Below are positions 54,659-64,000 of a DNA stretch of 64,000 nucleotides, in pieces. Location of the stretch: NCBI RefSeq assembly GCF_004323595.1, contig NZ_AP019373.1, positions 682,001 to 746,000 on the forward strand, in the 5' to 3' direction. Numbering within the stretch: position 1 is the stretch's first letter; every line of letters begins with the position of its first letter. Both the position numbers and the translations under genes were made by a program. A model generated the notes under the pieces. That model saw only the letters and a list, made by a program, of their open reading frames with translations. It did not search any database and had not been told where the DNA came from. The stretch comes from Sulfuricystis thermophila (GTDB lineage Bacteria; Pseudomonadota; Gammaproteobacteria; Burkholderiales; Rhodocyclaceae).

Positions 54659-55153
54659 ATGAAACGTAGTATGAAACATGCTGCATGGTTCTGGGCCGGG
54701 ATGTTCACGGTGGCCACTGCGCAGGCCCAGTACTATCGCTGGGTGGACGAGCAGGGCAAGGTGCATTATGGCGACCGCCCACCACCTGCGATGGCGGGCA
54801 AGGCGCAGGTGATGCGGCATGGTGTGCCGGCGCCGGATCGGGAGCTTCCCTACGCGGTGCGTGAGGCGATGGCGAATTTCCCCGTGACGCTGTTCGTGAG
54901 CGCCGACTGCAAGGAAGGCTGCGAGGCCGGGCGCGACTACCTCAAGGCGCGCGGCATCCCCTTCACCGAAAAGTCCGTCGCGACGAAGGAAGACGTCGAG
55001 GCGCTCAAGAAACTCATTGGCGGTGACGAGGCTGCGGTGCCGGTGCTCGCCGCCGGGTCGAAAACCGTGGTCGGCTGGCGCCTGGCCGACTGGCAGCGCC
55101 TGCTCGACGCGGCGGGCTATCCGAACGCGCATGTCGGCAACCGTCGCCCTTGA
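54659..55153 (+). CDS. Periplasmic DUF4124/glutaredoxin-like protein
   Basis: A 164-residue exported protein. A signal peptide (KHAAWFWAGMFTVATAQA) is followed by a DUF4124-type YYRWVDEQGKVHYGDRPPP segment and a glutaredoxin-like domain with cysteines in SADCKEGCEAGRDYLKARG and VPVLAAGSKTVVGW. Cys pairs spaced by three residues are not the usual CxxC. Probably a thiol-related envelope protein; no partner is evident. Confidence 0.82.
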   Translation: MKRSMKHAAWFWAGMFTVATAQAQYYRWVDEQGKVHYGDRPPPAMAGKAQVMRHGVPAPDRELPYAVREAMANFPVTLFVSADCKEGCEAGRDYLKARGIPFTEKSVATKEDVEALKKLIGGDEAAVPVLAAGSKTVVGWRLADWQRLLDAAGYPNAHVGNRRP

Positions 55154-55199
55154 TGGATGAAATACCCCTGCGCAGAAATAAACACCCGCCCACCCCCAG

Positions 55200-55219
55200 C
55201 CCCTCCCTCTCGGGAGGGG
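55200..55219 (+). terminator. Hairpin after the DUF4124 gene
   Basis: An 8-bp stem CCCCTCCC/GGGAGGGG with a 4-nt loop. No T run follows, so termination is only possible. Confidence 0.35.
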
Positions 55220-55323
55220 AGACTTCGTGCGCGGCTTGCGCCGCGTGGGTACGCTGCCGTCAAGGAATCGAAGTTAGGCAGCGCTGGTTGCGCTGATTTT
55301 CACACCAAAAGGAACGCTGATCG

Positions 55324-56091
55324 TTGAAGATCGCCACCTGGAACGTCAATTCGCTCAAGGTCAGGCTGCCACATCTGATCGGCTGGCTGGCGACGGCGCA
55401 GCCGGACGTGGTCTGTTTGCAGGAAACCAAGACCGAGGATGCCGGCTTTCCGTTCGCCGAGCTCGCGGCGGCCGGCTATCACGCGATCCACAACGGGCAG
55501 AAGACCTACAACGGCGTGGCGATCCTTTCGCGCACGGAACCCGCCGACATCGTCCGCGAGCTGCCAGGCTTTGCGGACGCCCAGAAACGTTTGCTTGCAG
55601 CAACGGTGGGCCCGGTGCGCTTCGTCTGCGCCTACATGCCGAACGGCCAGGCGGTGGGTTCCGACAAATATGCCTACAAGCTGCAATGGCTCGACGCGCT
55701 CGCCCGCTGGCTTGGCGAAGAAATGCGGCGCCATCCGCAACTGGCCCTGCTGGGTGACTTCAACATCGCGCCCGAAGACCGCGACGTGCATGATCCGCTG
55801 GCCTGGCAGGGACAGGTGCTCTGCAGTGAACCCGAGCGCGAGGCTTTCCGGCGACTGCTCGGGCTGGGGCTGGTCGATGCCTTTCGCCTCTTCGATCAGC
55901 CGGAAAAGAGTTTCAGCTGGTGGGATTACCGCATGATGGCCTTCCGCCGCAACCACGGTCTGCGCATCGACCACATCCTGGTTTCGCCGGAGCTTGCCGC
56001 ACGCTGTAAAAACTGCTTCATCGACAAGGCGCCGCGCAAGCTGGAGCGGCCTTCCGATCATGCTCCCGTCGTCGCGGAGTTCGCGTTGTGA
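55324..56091 (+). CDS. xthA: Exodeoxyribonuclease III
   Basis: AP endonuclease and 3'-5' exonuclease of base-excision repair. The 255 residues start [20 protein letters not shown] and contain [35 protein letters not shown] and the final [10 protein letters not shown]. The start is TTG at 55324, since no ATG fits. It overlaps the regulator gene by 4 nt. Confidence 0.95.
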   Translation: MKIATWNVNSLKVRLPHLIGWLATAQPDVVCLQETKTEDAGFPFAELAAAGYHAIHNGQKTYNGVAILSRTEPADIVRELPGFADAQKRLLAATVGPVRFVCAYMPNGQAVGSDKYAYKLQWLDALARWLGEEMRRHPQLALLGDFNIAPEDRDVHDPLAWQGQVLCSEPEREAFRRLLGLGLVDAFRLFDQPEKSFSWWDYRMMAFRRNHGLRIDHILVSPELAARCKNCFIDKAPRKLERPSDHAPVVAEFAL

Positions 56092-56726
56092 GTCTCGATG
56101 CGCTCTACCCGGTGCTTCGCGAGCTGCCAGACGAACTACGCACCCGCATCGCCGCGACGATCCAGCCGATGAGCGTGCCGGGCGGCACGGTGCTGTTCGA
56201 TGAACGCCAGCCCTGCCAGGGTTTTCCCTTCGTGCTCTCGGGTTGCATCCGTGTGCTCAAGCGGGCGGCCAACGGCCGCGAGCTGCCACTTTACAAGGTG
56301 CTGCCTGGAGAGAGCTGCATCATCACCTCGAGCTGTTTGCTCGGCCACGCCGATTACAACGCCTGCGGTGTGACGGAAGGCGAGACCCGTTTGGCGCTGT
56401 TGCCGCGCCCGATGTTCGATGAGCTGCTCGAGACGCCGTCTTTCCGTGATTTCGTCTTCGCGCTGTTCGCCGAGCGCATCGCCGATTTGATGCAACTCAT
56501 CGAAGAAGTCGCTTTCCGCAAGCTCGACCAGCGGCTCGCCAACCTGTTGCTCGGCAAGGGCCGGCAATTGAATGTCACTCACCAGCAACTCGCCGACGAA
56601 CTCGGCAGCGTACGCGAGATGGTCAGCCGGCTGTTGAAGGGCTTCGCCGATCAGGGACTGGTGCGGCTCGGGCGCGAGCAGATCGAGATCCTCGATCCTG
56701 CCGGCTTGCGCAGGATCGCGGCCTAA
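56088..56726 (+). CDS. Crp/Fnr-family transcription regulator without iron-sulfur cysteines
   Basis: A 212-residue regulator with a cNMP-type domain ([20 protein letters not shown]) and a C-terminal Crp helix-turn-helix ([20 protein letters not shown]). FNR's N-terminal cysteine cluster is absent; cysteines occur only at scattered positions, so oxygen sensing of the FNR type is unlikely. GTG 56088 overlaps xthA. The 24-bp repeat begins on its stop codon. Confidence 0.88.
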   Translation: MSLDALYPVLRELPDELRTRIAATIQPMSVPGGTVLFDERQPCQGFPFVLSGCIRVLKRAANGRELPLYKVLPGESCIITSSCLLGHADYNACGVTEGETRLALLPRPMFDELLETPSFRDFVFALFAERIADLMQLIEEVAFRKLDQRLANLLLGKGRQLNVTHQQLADELGSVREMVSRLLKGFADQGLVRLGREQIEILDPAGLRRIAA

Positions 56727-56748
56727 ACTCGGCGCTGGCGGGACGGCA
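56725..56748 (+). repeat. 24-bp dispersed repeat, copy 15, at the Crp/Fnr stop
   Basis: 23 of 24 positions match, identical to the copy after purC. Its first two bases are the last two of the stop codon TAA. Confidence 0.87.
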
Positions 56749-56837
56749 CTGTGTGATCTTGGTTACTGAACAAAACGGGACGGCCATGCTCTAATGAGCA
56801 GGTAGTTTTCAACCCCGTAACCCCAAAGGAGATCGTT

Positions 56838-57026
56838 ATGAAACAAAACGTTGGTGGTATCGACCGTGTGCTGCGCATCATCGTCGGCCTGGCCCTGATC
56901 GCCTGGGCGTTGATGGGCGGGCCCGTCTGGGCCTGGATCGGCATCGTGCCGCTGGGCACGGGCCTGGTCGGCTTCTGCGCGTTGTATCCTCTCTTGGGCA
57001 TCAATACCTGCCCGAGCAAAAAATAA
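56838..57026 (+). CDS. Small DUF2892/YgaP-type membrane protein
   Basis: A 62-residue protein beginning MKQNVGGIDRVLRIIVGLAL, with two hydrophobic helices and the family ending LLGINTCPSKK. Found beside rhodanese or regulators in many bacteria; function unknown. A strong AAAGGAGATC box precedes the ATG, and a clear terminator follows. Confidence 0.92.
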   Translation: MKQNVGGIDRVLRIIVGLALIAWALMGGPVWAWIGIVPLGTGLVGFCALYPLLGINTCPSKK

Positions 57027-57050
57027 CCCGGTTTGCCATTTCGCCTTGTC

Positions 57051-57083
57051 AACGGCGTGCCCTGGCACGCCGTTGTCGTTTTT
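57051..57083 (+). terminator. Rho-independent terminator after DUF2892 gene
   Basis: An 11-bp stem AACGGCGTGCC/GGCACGCCGTT with a 2-nt centre is followed by a T-rich run (GTCGTTTTT). Confidence 0.88.
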
Positions 57084-57152
57084 GTCGGTGATGGCAAGTC
57101 TGGTGACGCCATTTCCGGCCTATTCCTGCACCTTGACGGGTAAAATCAGCCC

Positions 57153-58073
57153 ATGTTGAAGCAGCGCACCCTCAAGTCCATCGTCAAGACCACTGGCGTC
57201 GGCCTCCATTCCGGCGCCAGGGTGACGCTCGTGCTGCGTCCGGCCCAGCCGGATACGGGCATCGTTTTCCATCGCGTCGATCTGGATCCGGTCGTCGATA
57301 TCAAGGCGGATGCGCTGGCGGTGGGCGATACACGTCTGGCCTCCTGCCTGGAAAAGGATGGCGCGAAGCTTGCAACCGTCGAGCATCTGATGTCCGCGCT
57401 GGCGGGGTTGGGCATCGACAACGCCCATGTCGATGTCGATGCCGAGGAGATCCCGATCCTCGACGGCTCCGCGGCGCCTTTCGTGTTCTTGATCCAGTCG
57501 GCGGGCATCGAGGAACAGAATGCCCCGAAACGTTTTCTGCGTGTCAAAAAGGTCGTCGAGGTCGAGGACGGCGACAAATGGGCCCGTCTATCACCCTACG
57601 AGGGCTTTCGCCTCGAATTCTCGATCCAGTTCAACCACCCGGCGGTCGACAAATCCGGCACGCGCGTGGCGATCGATTTCGCCGACCAGTCCTATATCCG
57701 CAACATCGCCCGGGCGCGCACCTTTGGTTTCATGCAGGACATCGAAACGATGCAGGCGCAGGGGCTTGCGCTCGGCGGCAGCCTCGACAACGCGATCGTG
57801 ATGGATGAATACCGCGTGCTCAACCCGGACGGCCTGCGCGTGCCCGATGAGTTCGTGCGTCACAAGGTGCTCGATGCGATCGGCGATCTGTATCTCGTCG
57901 GCGCGCCGTTGTTGGCCGCCTTCAGCGCGCACAAGTCTGGCCACGCGCTGAACAACCGGCTGCTGCGCGCCTTGCTGGCGGATGCGACGGCCTGGGAATG
58001 GGTGAGCTTCGAGCAGCCGGCGACGACGCCGGCGCGCGTCGCTCACCTGTACCCGGACGTTCAGTTCGCCTGA
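57153..58073 (+). CDS. lpxC: UDP-3-O-acyl-N-acetylglucosamine deacetylase
   Basis: Zinc deacetylase, the committed step of lipid A synthesis. The 306 residues contain [34 protein letters not shown] (zinc His), [17 protein letters not shown] and [21 protein letters not shown] box lies 6 nt before the ATG. ftsZ, its usual upstream neighbour, is absent here. The stop codon is the first three bases of repeat copy B. Confidence 0.96.
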   Translation: MLKQRTLKSIVKTTGVGLHSGARVTLVLRPAQPDTGIVFHRVDLDPVVDIKADALAVGDTRLASCLEKDGAKLATVEHLMSALAGLGIDNAHVDVDAEEIPILDGSAAPFVFLIQSAGIEEQNAPKRFLRVKKVVEVEDGDKWARLSPYEGFRLEFSIQFNHPAVDKSGTRVAIDFADQSYIRNIARARTFGFMQDIETMQAQGLALGGSLDNAIVMDEYRVLNPDGLRVPDEFVRHKVLDAIGDLYLVGAPLLAAFSAHKSGHALNNRLLRALLADATAWEWVSFEQPATTPARVAHLYPDVQFA

Positions 58074-58302
58074 GCGCTTGTGAAAAATTCTGCTGCGCTT
58101 GCCATCTTGGGGTCGGGCGGTGTTGGCTTCGGCCGCTTCGCTTAACATCGGCTGCGCCGATGTTAGCCTACGCCGAAACTTCGTTTTGGCTGCGCCGAAA
58201 CTTCGTTTTCGCCATCCTCATGTATTGCCATATACACTCCGGTGGCTGCGCTCCGGCCTCCCCCAACCTGGCTGCGCTCGCGACAAATTTTTTCACAAGC
58301 TC
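58071..58302 (+). repeat. Long inverted-repeat element, copy B with an 85-nt insert
   Basis: Begins at the lpxC stop codon with the same 52 nt as copy A and ends with the same about 90 nt. Between them is about 85 nt of extra sequence that includes a hairpin (AACATCGGC/GCCGATGTT) and two tandem copies of GCCGAAACTTCGTTTT. Ends 6 nt before the next gene. Confidence 0.85.
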
Positions 58303-58308
58303 TGAGTC

Positions 58309-58494
58309 ATGCTGTTCCTGCGCATTGTCGGTATTCTCGCTGCGATCGCCATCGGCGCCGGCATCATCAGTTTTCTCTTCACCGGCGACCGCCGCTATCT
58401 GGGGCTTTCCTGGCGCATCGCCAAGTATGCGCTGATCTTCGCTCTCGTGCTGTTTGCACTGCTCGCACTCGAGCGCTTGATGGTCATTTTCTAG
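58309..58494 (+). CDS. Small two-helix membrane protein
   Basis: A 61-residue protein with two hydrophobic helices (FLRIVGILAAIAIGAGIISF and ALIFALVLFALLALERLMV) around a basic turn (TGDRRYLGLSWRIAKY). I do not recognise the family, though similar short genes occur beside lpxC/secA in betaproteobacteria. Its 3' end overlaps the convergent dciA by 11 nt. Confidence 0.75.
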   Translation: MLFLRIVGILAAIAIGAGIISFLFTGDRRYLGLSWRIAKYALIFALVLFALLALERLMVIF

Positions 58495-58930
58495 TCGTTG
58501 CCAGCAGCCGTTCGAGCGCCGCCTTGAGCGGCGAGTCCTCGGGCAGCCCGGCGGCCAGTGAGGTGAGTGACTGCTTCGGCCGGATGCCCAGTTCTTTCGG
58601 ACGGATTTTCCGCTGTGGCTGCGAAATGCGTCCGCCGGGTTGCACCCTCACCTCGATTCCGCTAACCTCTTGCCCCTGTTGAACGAACCCTGCGGCGAGC
58701 CTCGGCCCCAATTGCCTGAGCTTGACCGCGACCGCGCCGCTGTCGGCGTGGATGACGACTTTGCCCCGCTTGAGATTGGCGACGCGCGCTGCGGTTGCCA
58801 GATGGATCGGCAGCATCGCGTCGAGTAAAGCCTGCAGCTGGCCTAGGCGTTCCGCCTGGTCGGCAAGCCGGGCAAAGCTGTCGTTGTCGGCGAGATGATC
58901 GGTCAGCGATCCGCGTTTGCGAGCAGACAT
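58484..58930 (-). CDS. dciA: DciA-type (DUF721) protein
   Basis: A 148-residue basic protein of the DUF721/DciA family, which loads replicative helicase in bacteria lacking DnaC. The conserved core is LDAMLPIHLATAARVANLKRGKVV followed by VKLRQLGPRLAAGF. Basic tails (RKIRPKELGIRPKQ) suit DNA binding. The start MSARKRGSL at 58930 is chosen over upstream frames that enter the M23 gene. Position between lpxC and secA is typical for betaproteobacteria. Confidence 0.85.
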   Translation of the reverse strand: MSARKRGSLTDHLADNDSFARLADQAERLGQLQALLDAMLPIHLATAARVANLKRGKVVIHADSGAVAVKLRQLGPRLAAGFVQQGQEVSGIEVRVQPGGRISQPQRKIRPKELGIRPKQSLTSLAAGLPEDSPLKAALERLLATTRK

Positions 58931-59006
58931 CTTGTGAGCAGCGCGGGTTTTCTGGCGAAACGTCAAGTCGGCACACCGGGTTGGCAGAATGAAAGGGAGT
59001 ATACGC

Positions 59007-59948
59007 GTGCAGATAATTCTCGTATCCGATCGAATGGCGACTGCCCGCAGTATCACTTTGACCGGGCGTCATCTGGCCTTGGCCATCGGCCTGCTGATCG
59101 TCACGGTGCTGGTGCTCTCGACGATGTTTTCCTATCTGACGGTGCGCCATGCCGCCGAAATGCGCCTGCCTTTCCTGGAGCAGATGCTACGCAACATCAG
59201 CCTCGAGGAGGCGGCGAAGACGCGTGACCTGGTGCGCGAGAACCTGGTCAACATGGCGACCCGCTTGGGCCACATGCAGGCCCAGCTGATGGAGCTCGAC
59301 TCTTTGGGCGAGCGGCTGGCGGGCATGGCGGGCGTCAAGATCAAGGACCTCAAGCCTGCGCCTGCGGCAAAGAGCGCCCAGGGCGGCCCGCTGGTTGCGC
59401 CGGACAACCTCGATGCACAGGCCTTGCAACGCGCCCTGGACGATCTCTCGCGGCAGGTCGAAGCGAAGAGCGAGGCGTTGGCGAGTCTGGAGAATCGGAT
59501 TTTCGACGAGCGCATCCGCAAGAGCTCGTTGCCGACATCGAATCCCGTACCTGACGGGGTGCGTGCTTCGGGTTTCGGCTGGCGTACCGATCCTTTCACC
59601 GGTCAGATGGCACTGCATGAGGGGATCGATTTCACCGCCGAGCCCGGCACGCCGATTTTCGCGGCGGCCCCCGGGATCGTGCTCAATGTCGAGCGCCACC
59701 CCGAATATGGCAACGTCGTGGATATCGATCACGGTGACGATCTGGTCACACGCTATGCACATGCTTCGCTGGTTCTGGTCAAGCCGGGCGAGTTCGTCCG
59801 GCGCGGCCAGCAGATCGCCGCCGTCGGTAGTACCGGTCGATCGACCGGCCCGCATCTGCATTTCGAGGTACGCTTGAAGGGCGTGCCGCAAAATCCTGCC
59901 CGCTTCCTCGCGAGCGGCGAAACCGACAAGCGGGTGGCGAAGCGCTGA
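59007..59948 (+). CDS. M23-family peptidoglycan endopeptidase
   Basis: Membrane-anchored LytM/M23 metallopeptidase or EnvC-like activator, 313 residues. An N-terminal helix ([19 protein letters not shown]) is followed by coiled-coil segments and the LytM domain with ligands in [12 protein letters not shown] and GPHLHFEVR, so it looks catalytically competent. GTG 59007 is preferred, with AAGGGAG 8 nt upstream; ATG 58989 is possible but lacks a box. Confidence 0.9.
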   Translation: MQIILVSDRMATARSITLTGRHLALAIGLLIVTVLVLSTMFSYLTVRHAAEMRLPFLEQMLRNISLEEAAKTRDLVRENLVNMATRLGHMQAQLMELDSLGERLAGMAGVKIKDLKPAPAAKSAQGGPLVAPDNLDAQALQRALDDLSRQVEAKSEALASLENRIFDERIRKSSLPTSNPVPDGVRASGFGWRTDPFTGQMALHEGIDFTAEPGTPIFAAAPGIVLNVERHPEYGNVVDIDHGDDLVTRYAHASLVLVKPGEFVRRGQQIAAVGSTGRSTGPHLHFEVRLKGVPQNPARFLASGETDKRVAKR

Positions 59949-60030
59949 GCGCCGCAGTCCGGCCGAGGTATCCGGATGGCCGCGTCAGCGTAGGGTAGAA
60001 TCACCGGCTCTTTCCAAAGTGGCCGGATCC

Positions 60031-62759
<2,729 letters not shown>

Positions 62760-62763
<4 letters not shown>

Positions 62764-63746
62764 ACGAGCTCTCTACCATCGCCGAAGACGGCGGCGACAT
62801 CGTCATCCTCGATCAGACGAAGCTGCCGCGCGAGACGACTTATCAGCGGCTGAAGACCTTGGCCGATGCCGCTCATGCGATCCGCTCGATGCAGGTGCGC
62901 GGCGCGCCCTTGATCGGCGCCACGGCGGCCTATGGCGTCGCGCTGGGTCTCCGGGAAGGCAAACCGCTCGACGAAATCCTCGCCACGCTTGCTGCGACAC
63001 GGCCGACGGCCGTCAATCTGCATTGGGCGCTGGAGAGGATGCGCCGCGTGCTCGAAAAATCGGCGCTGGCGGAACGGCTCCCGCGCGCCTGGGAAGAGGC
63101 GCGCGCCATCGCTCGCGAGGACCGTGAGGCGAATGCTGCGATCGGGCGGCATGGTCTGGCCGTTCTCGAAGCCATCGTCGAGCGCAAGGGTGCCGTCTCG
63201 GTGATGACCCATTGCAATGCCGGTTGGCTGGCCACCGTCGCCCACGGCACGGCGCTGGCGCCGATCTATGCCGCCCACGCAGCGGGACTCGCCGTGCATG
63301 TCTGGGTTTCCGAAACCCGCCCGCGCAACCAGGGTCGGCTCACCGCCTGGGAACTCGCGCAGTCGCAGGTTCCCCATACGTTCATCGCCGACAATGCTGC
63401 GGGCCTGCTGATGATGCAAGGCAAGGTGGATGTTGTGATCGTCGGCGCCGACCGCATCGCCGCCAATGGCGATACCGCCAACAAGGTCGGCACCTATCTG
63501 AAGGCGCTCGCCGCCCATGCGCACGAGGTGCCGTTCTATGTCGCGGCGCCGGTGTCGACGATCGATTTCGCCTGCCCAAATGGCGCGCAGATCCCGATCG
63601 AGGAGCGTGCCGCGGAGGAATTCGGCGAACTGCACACACCGGTCGCCAACCCGGCCTTCGACATCACGCCGGCCGCACTGATCTCCGGCATCATCACCGA
63701 ACGCGGGATCGTCGCCGCGAATGAGCTCCTGCGACTGAAGCCATGA
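62760..63746 (+). CDS. mtnA: S-methyl-5-thioribose-1-phosphate isomerase
   Basis: Methionine-salvage enzyme converting 5-methylthioribose-1-phosphate to the ribulose form. The 328 residues carry [20 protein letters not shown], catalytic Cys in [15 protein letters not shown], and catalytic Asp in [22 protein letters not shown] 62760 overlaps the secA stop. It is followed by mtnB with a 4-nt overlap. A 24-bp repeat copy is read as KSALAERL. Confidence 0.95.
63056..63079 (+). repeat. 24-bp dispersed repeat, copy 16
   Basis: 21 of 24 positions match. It lies inside mtnA in sense but a different frame from most copies, translated as KSALAERL. Confidence 0.65.
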
Positions 63747-64000
63747 GCGATCTCGCCGCCGCCGTGCTCGCCACTGCGCGGGCGATGAACGCCTCTGGGA
63801 TCAATCGCGGCGCCGCCGGCAATGTCAGCGCGCGTGACGGGGAGGGTTTCATCATCACGCCGACCGGCATGGCCTATGACCAGTGCATTGCGGCGGACAT
63901 GGTGAAAGTCGGCGCTGACGGCACGGCACAGGGAAGGCGCAGGCCCTCGTCCGAATGGCGTTTCCACCACGACATCTATGCCACCCGGCCAGAGGCCGGG
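63743..64000 (+). CDS. mtnB: Methylthioribulose-1-phosphate dehydratase, 5' part
   Basis: Class II aldolase-fold enzyme dehydrating methylthioribulose-1-phosphate in methionine salvage. The first 86 codons are in the window: ATARAMNASGINRGAAGNVS, then GFIITPTGMAYDQ and PSSEWRFHHDIYATRPEAG, as in class II aldolases. The zinc-site histidines beyond lie outside the window. Order secA-mtnA-mtnB is tight. A 24-bp repeat copy is read as KVGADGTA. Confidence 0.87.
   Translation, partial: MSDLAAAVLATARAMNASGINRGAAGNVSARDGEGFIITPTGMAYDQCIAADMVKVGADGTAQGRRRPSSEWRFHHDIYATRPEAG
63905..63928 (+). repeat. 24-bp dispersed repeat, copy 17
   Basis: 22 of 24 positions match. It lies inside mtnB, sense direction, translated as KVGADGTA. 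Confidence 0.8.

Noticed and set aside
56088-56726. FNR oxygen sensor
   Set aside because: The N-terminal cysteine cluster required for the iron-sulfur centre is missing, so only family membership is claimed.

Overview
The window looks like about 64 kb of a GC-rich betaproteobacterial chromosome. Placement near Rhodocyclales/Nitrosomonadales is inferred from gene content and order (queA-tgt-yajC-secDF, lpxC-dciA-M23 peptidase-secA, ilvE-CHCC zinc finger-waaF, cytochrome c' with a b561 cytochrome, a DUF2322-like protein); no rRNA or marker search was possible. The organism appears to be a Gram-negative, H2-oxidising, respiring bacterium. Genes are tightly packed with many 1-16 nt overlaps. No gene-free stretch exceeds 300 nt, and no insertion sequence, prophage or CRISPR array is visible.

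Layout. 1-22 kb is housekeeping: rluD (cut by the window edge), bamD, rlmB, yeaD, a HEAT-repeat protein, rnr, tRNA-Leu(CAG), a phosphohexomutase, waaF, ilvE, nudJ, mnmA, a GST, purB, cytochrome c', cytochrome b561, secF/secD/yajC/tgt/queA, tRNA-Leu(CAA) beside a broken tRNA copy, HU, and a repeat-rich lipoprotein. 22-46 kb is a hydrogenase cluster holding three different [NiFe] hydrogenases. The first is an NAD-linked soluble enzyme, hoxFUYH with protease hoxW, on the minus strand. The second is an H2-sensing regulatory hydrogenase, hoxBC, with kinase hoxJ and sigma54 activator hoxA. The third is a membrane hydrogenase-2-type enzyme, hybOABC, with hybD and hybE. Maturation genes hypA, B, C, D, F and hypX are present; hypE is not. 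A sigma54 -24/-12 promoter with an upstream 9-bp palindrome precedes hybO, so the likely circuit is H2 -> HoxBC -> HoxJ -> HoxA -> hybO operon.

46-51 kb is a proteostasis operon (cbpA, cbpM, an M48 protease, a FtsH, a DegP-like protease) behind a near-consensus sigma32 heat-shock promoter whose -35 box overlaps the hypF stop codon. 51-64 kb returns to housekeeping: purC, prlC, xthA, a Crp/Fnr regulator, lpxC, dciA, an M23 peptidase, secA, mtnA and the start of mtnB.

The most unusual signal is not a gene. A 24-bp sequence with core GTCGGCGCTGGCGGGACGGC occurs about 17 times across the window, on both strands, between genes and inside genes. Inside genes it is read in several frames. Two exact copies sit at gene boundaries, one of them supplying the A of a start codon. 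A second, larger repeat occurs twice, each time beginning at the stop codon of a gene (prlC, lpxC). A third palindromic element follows bamD.
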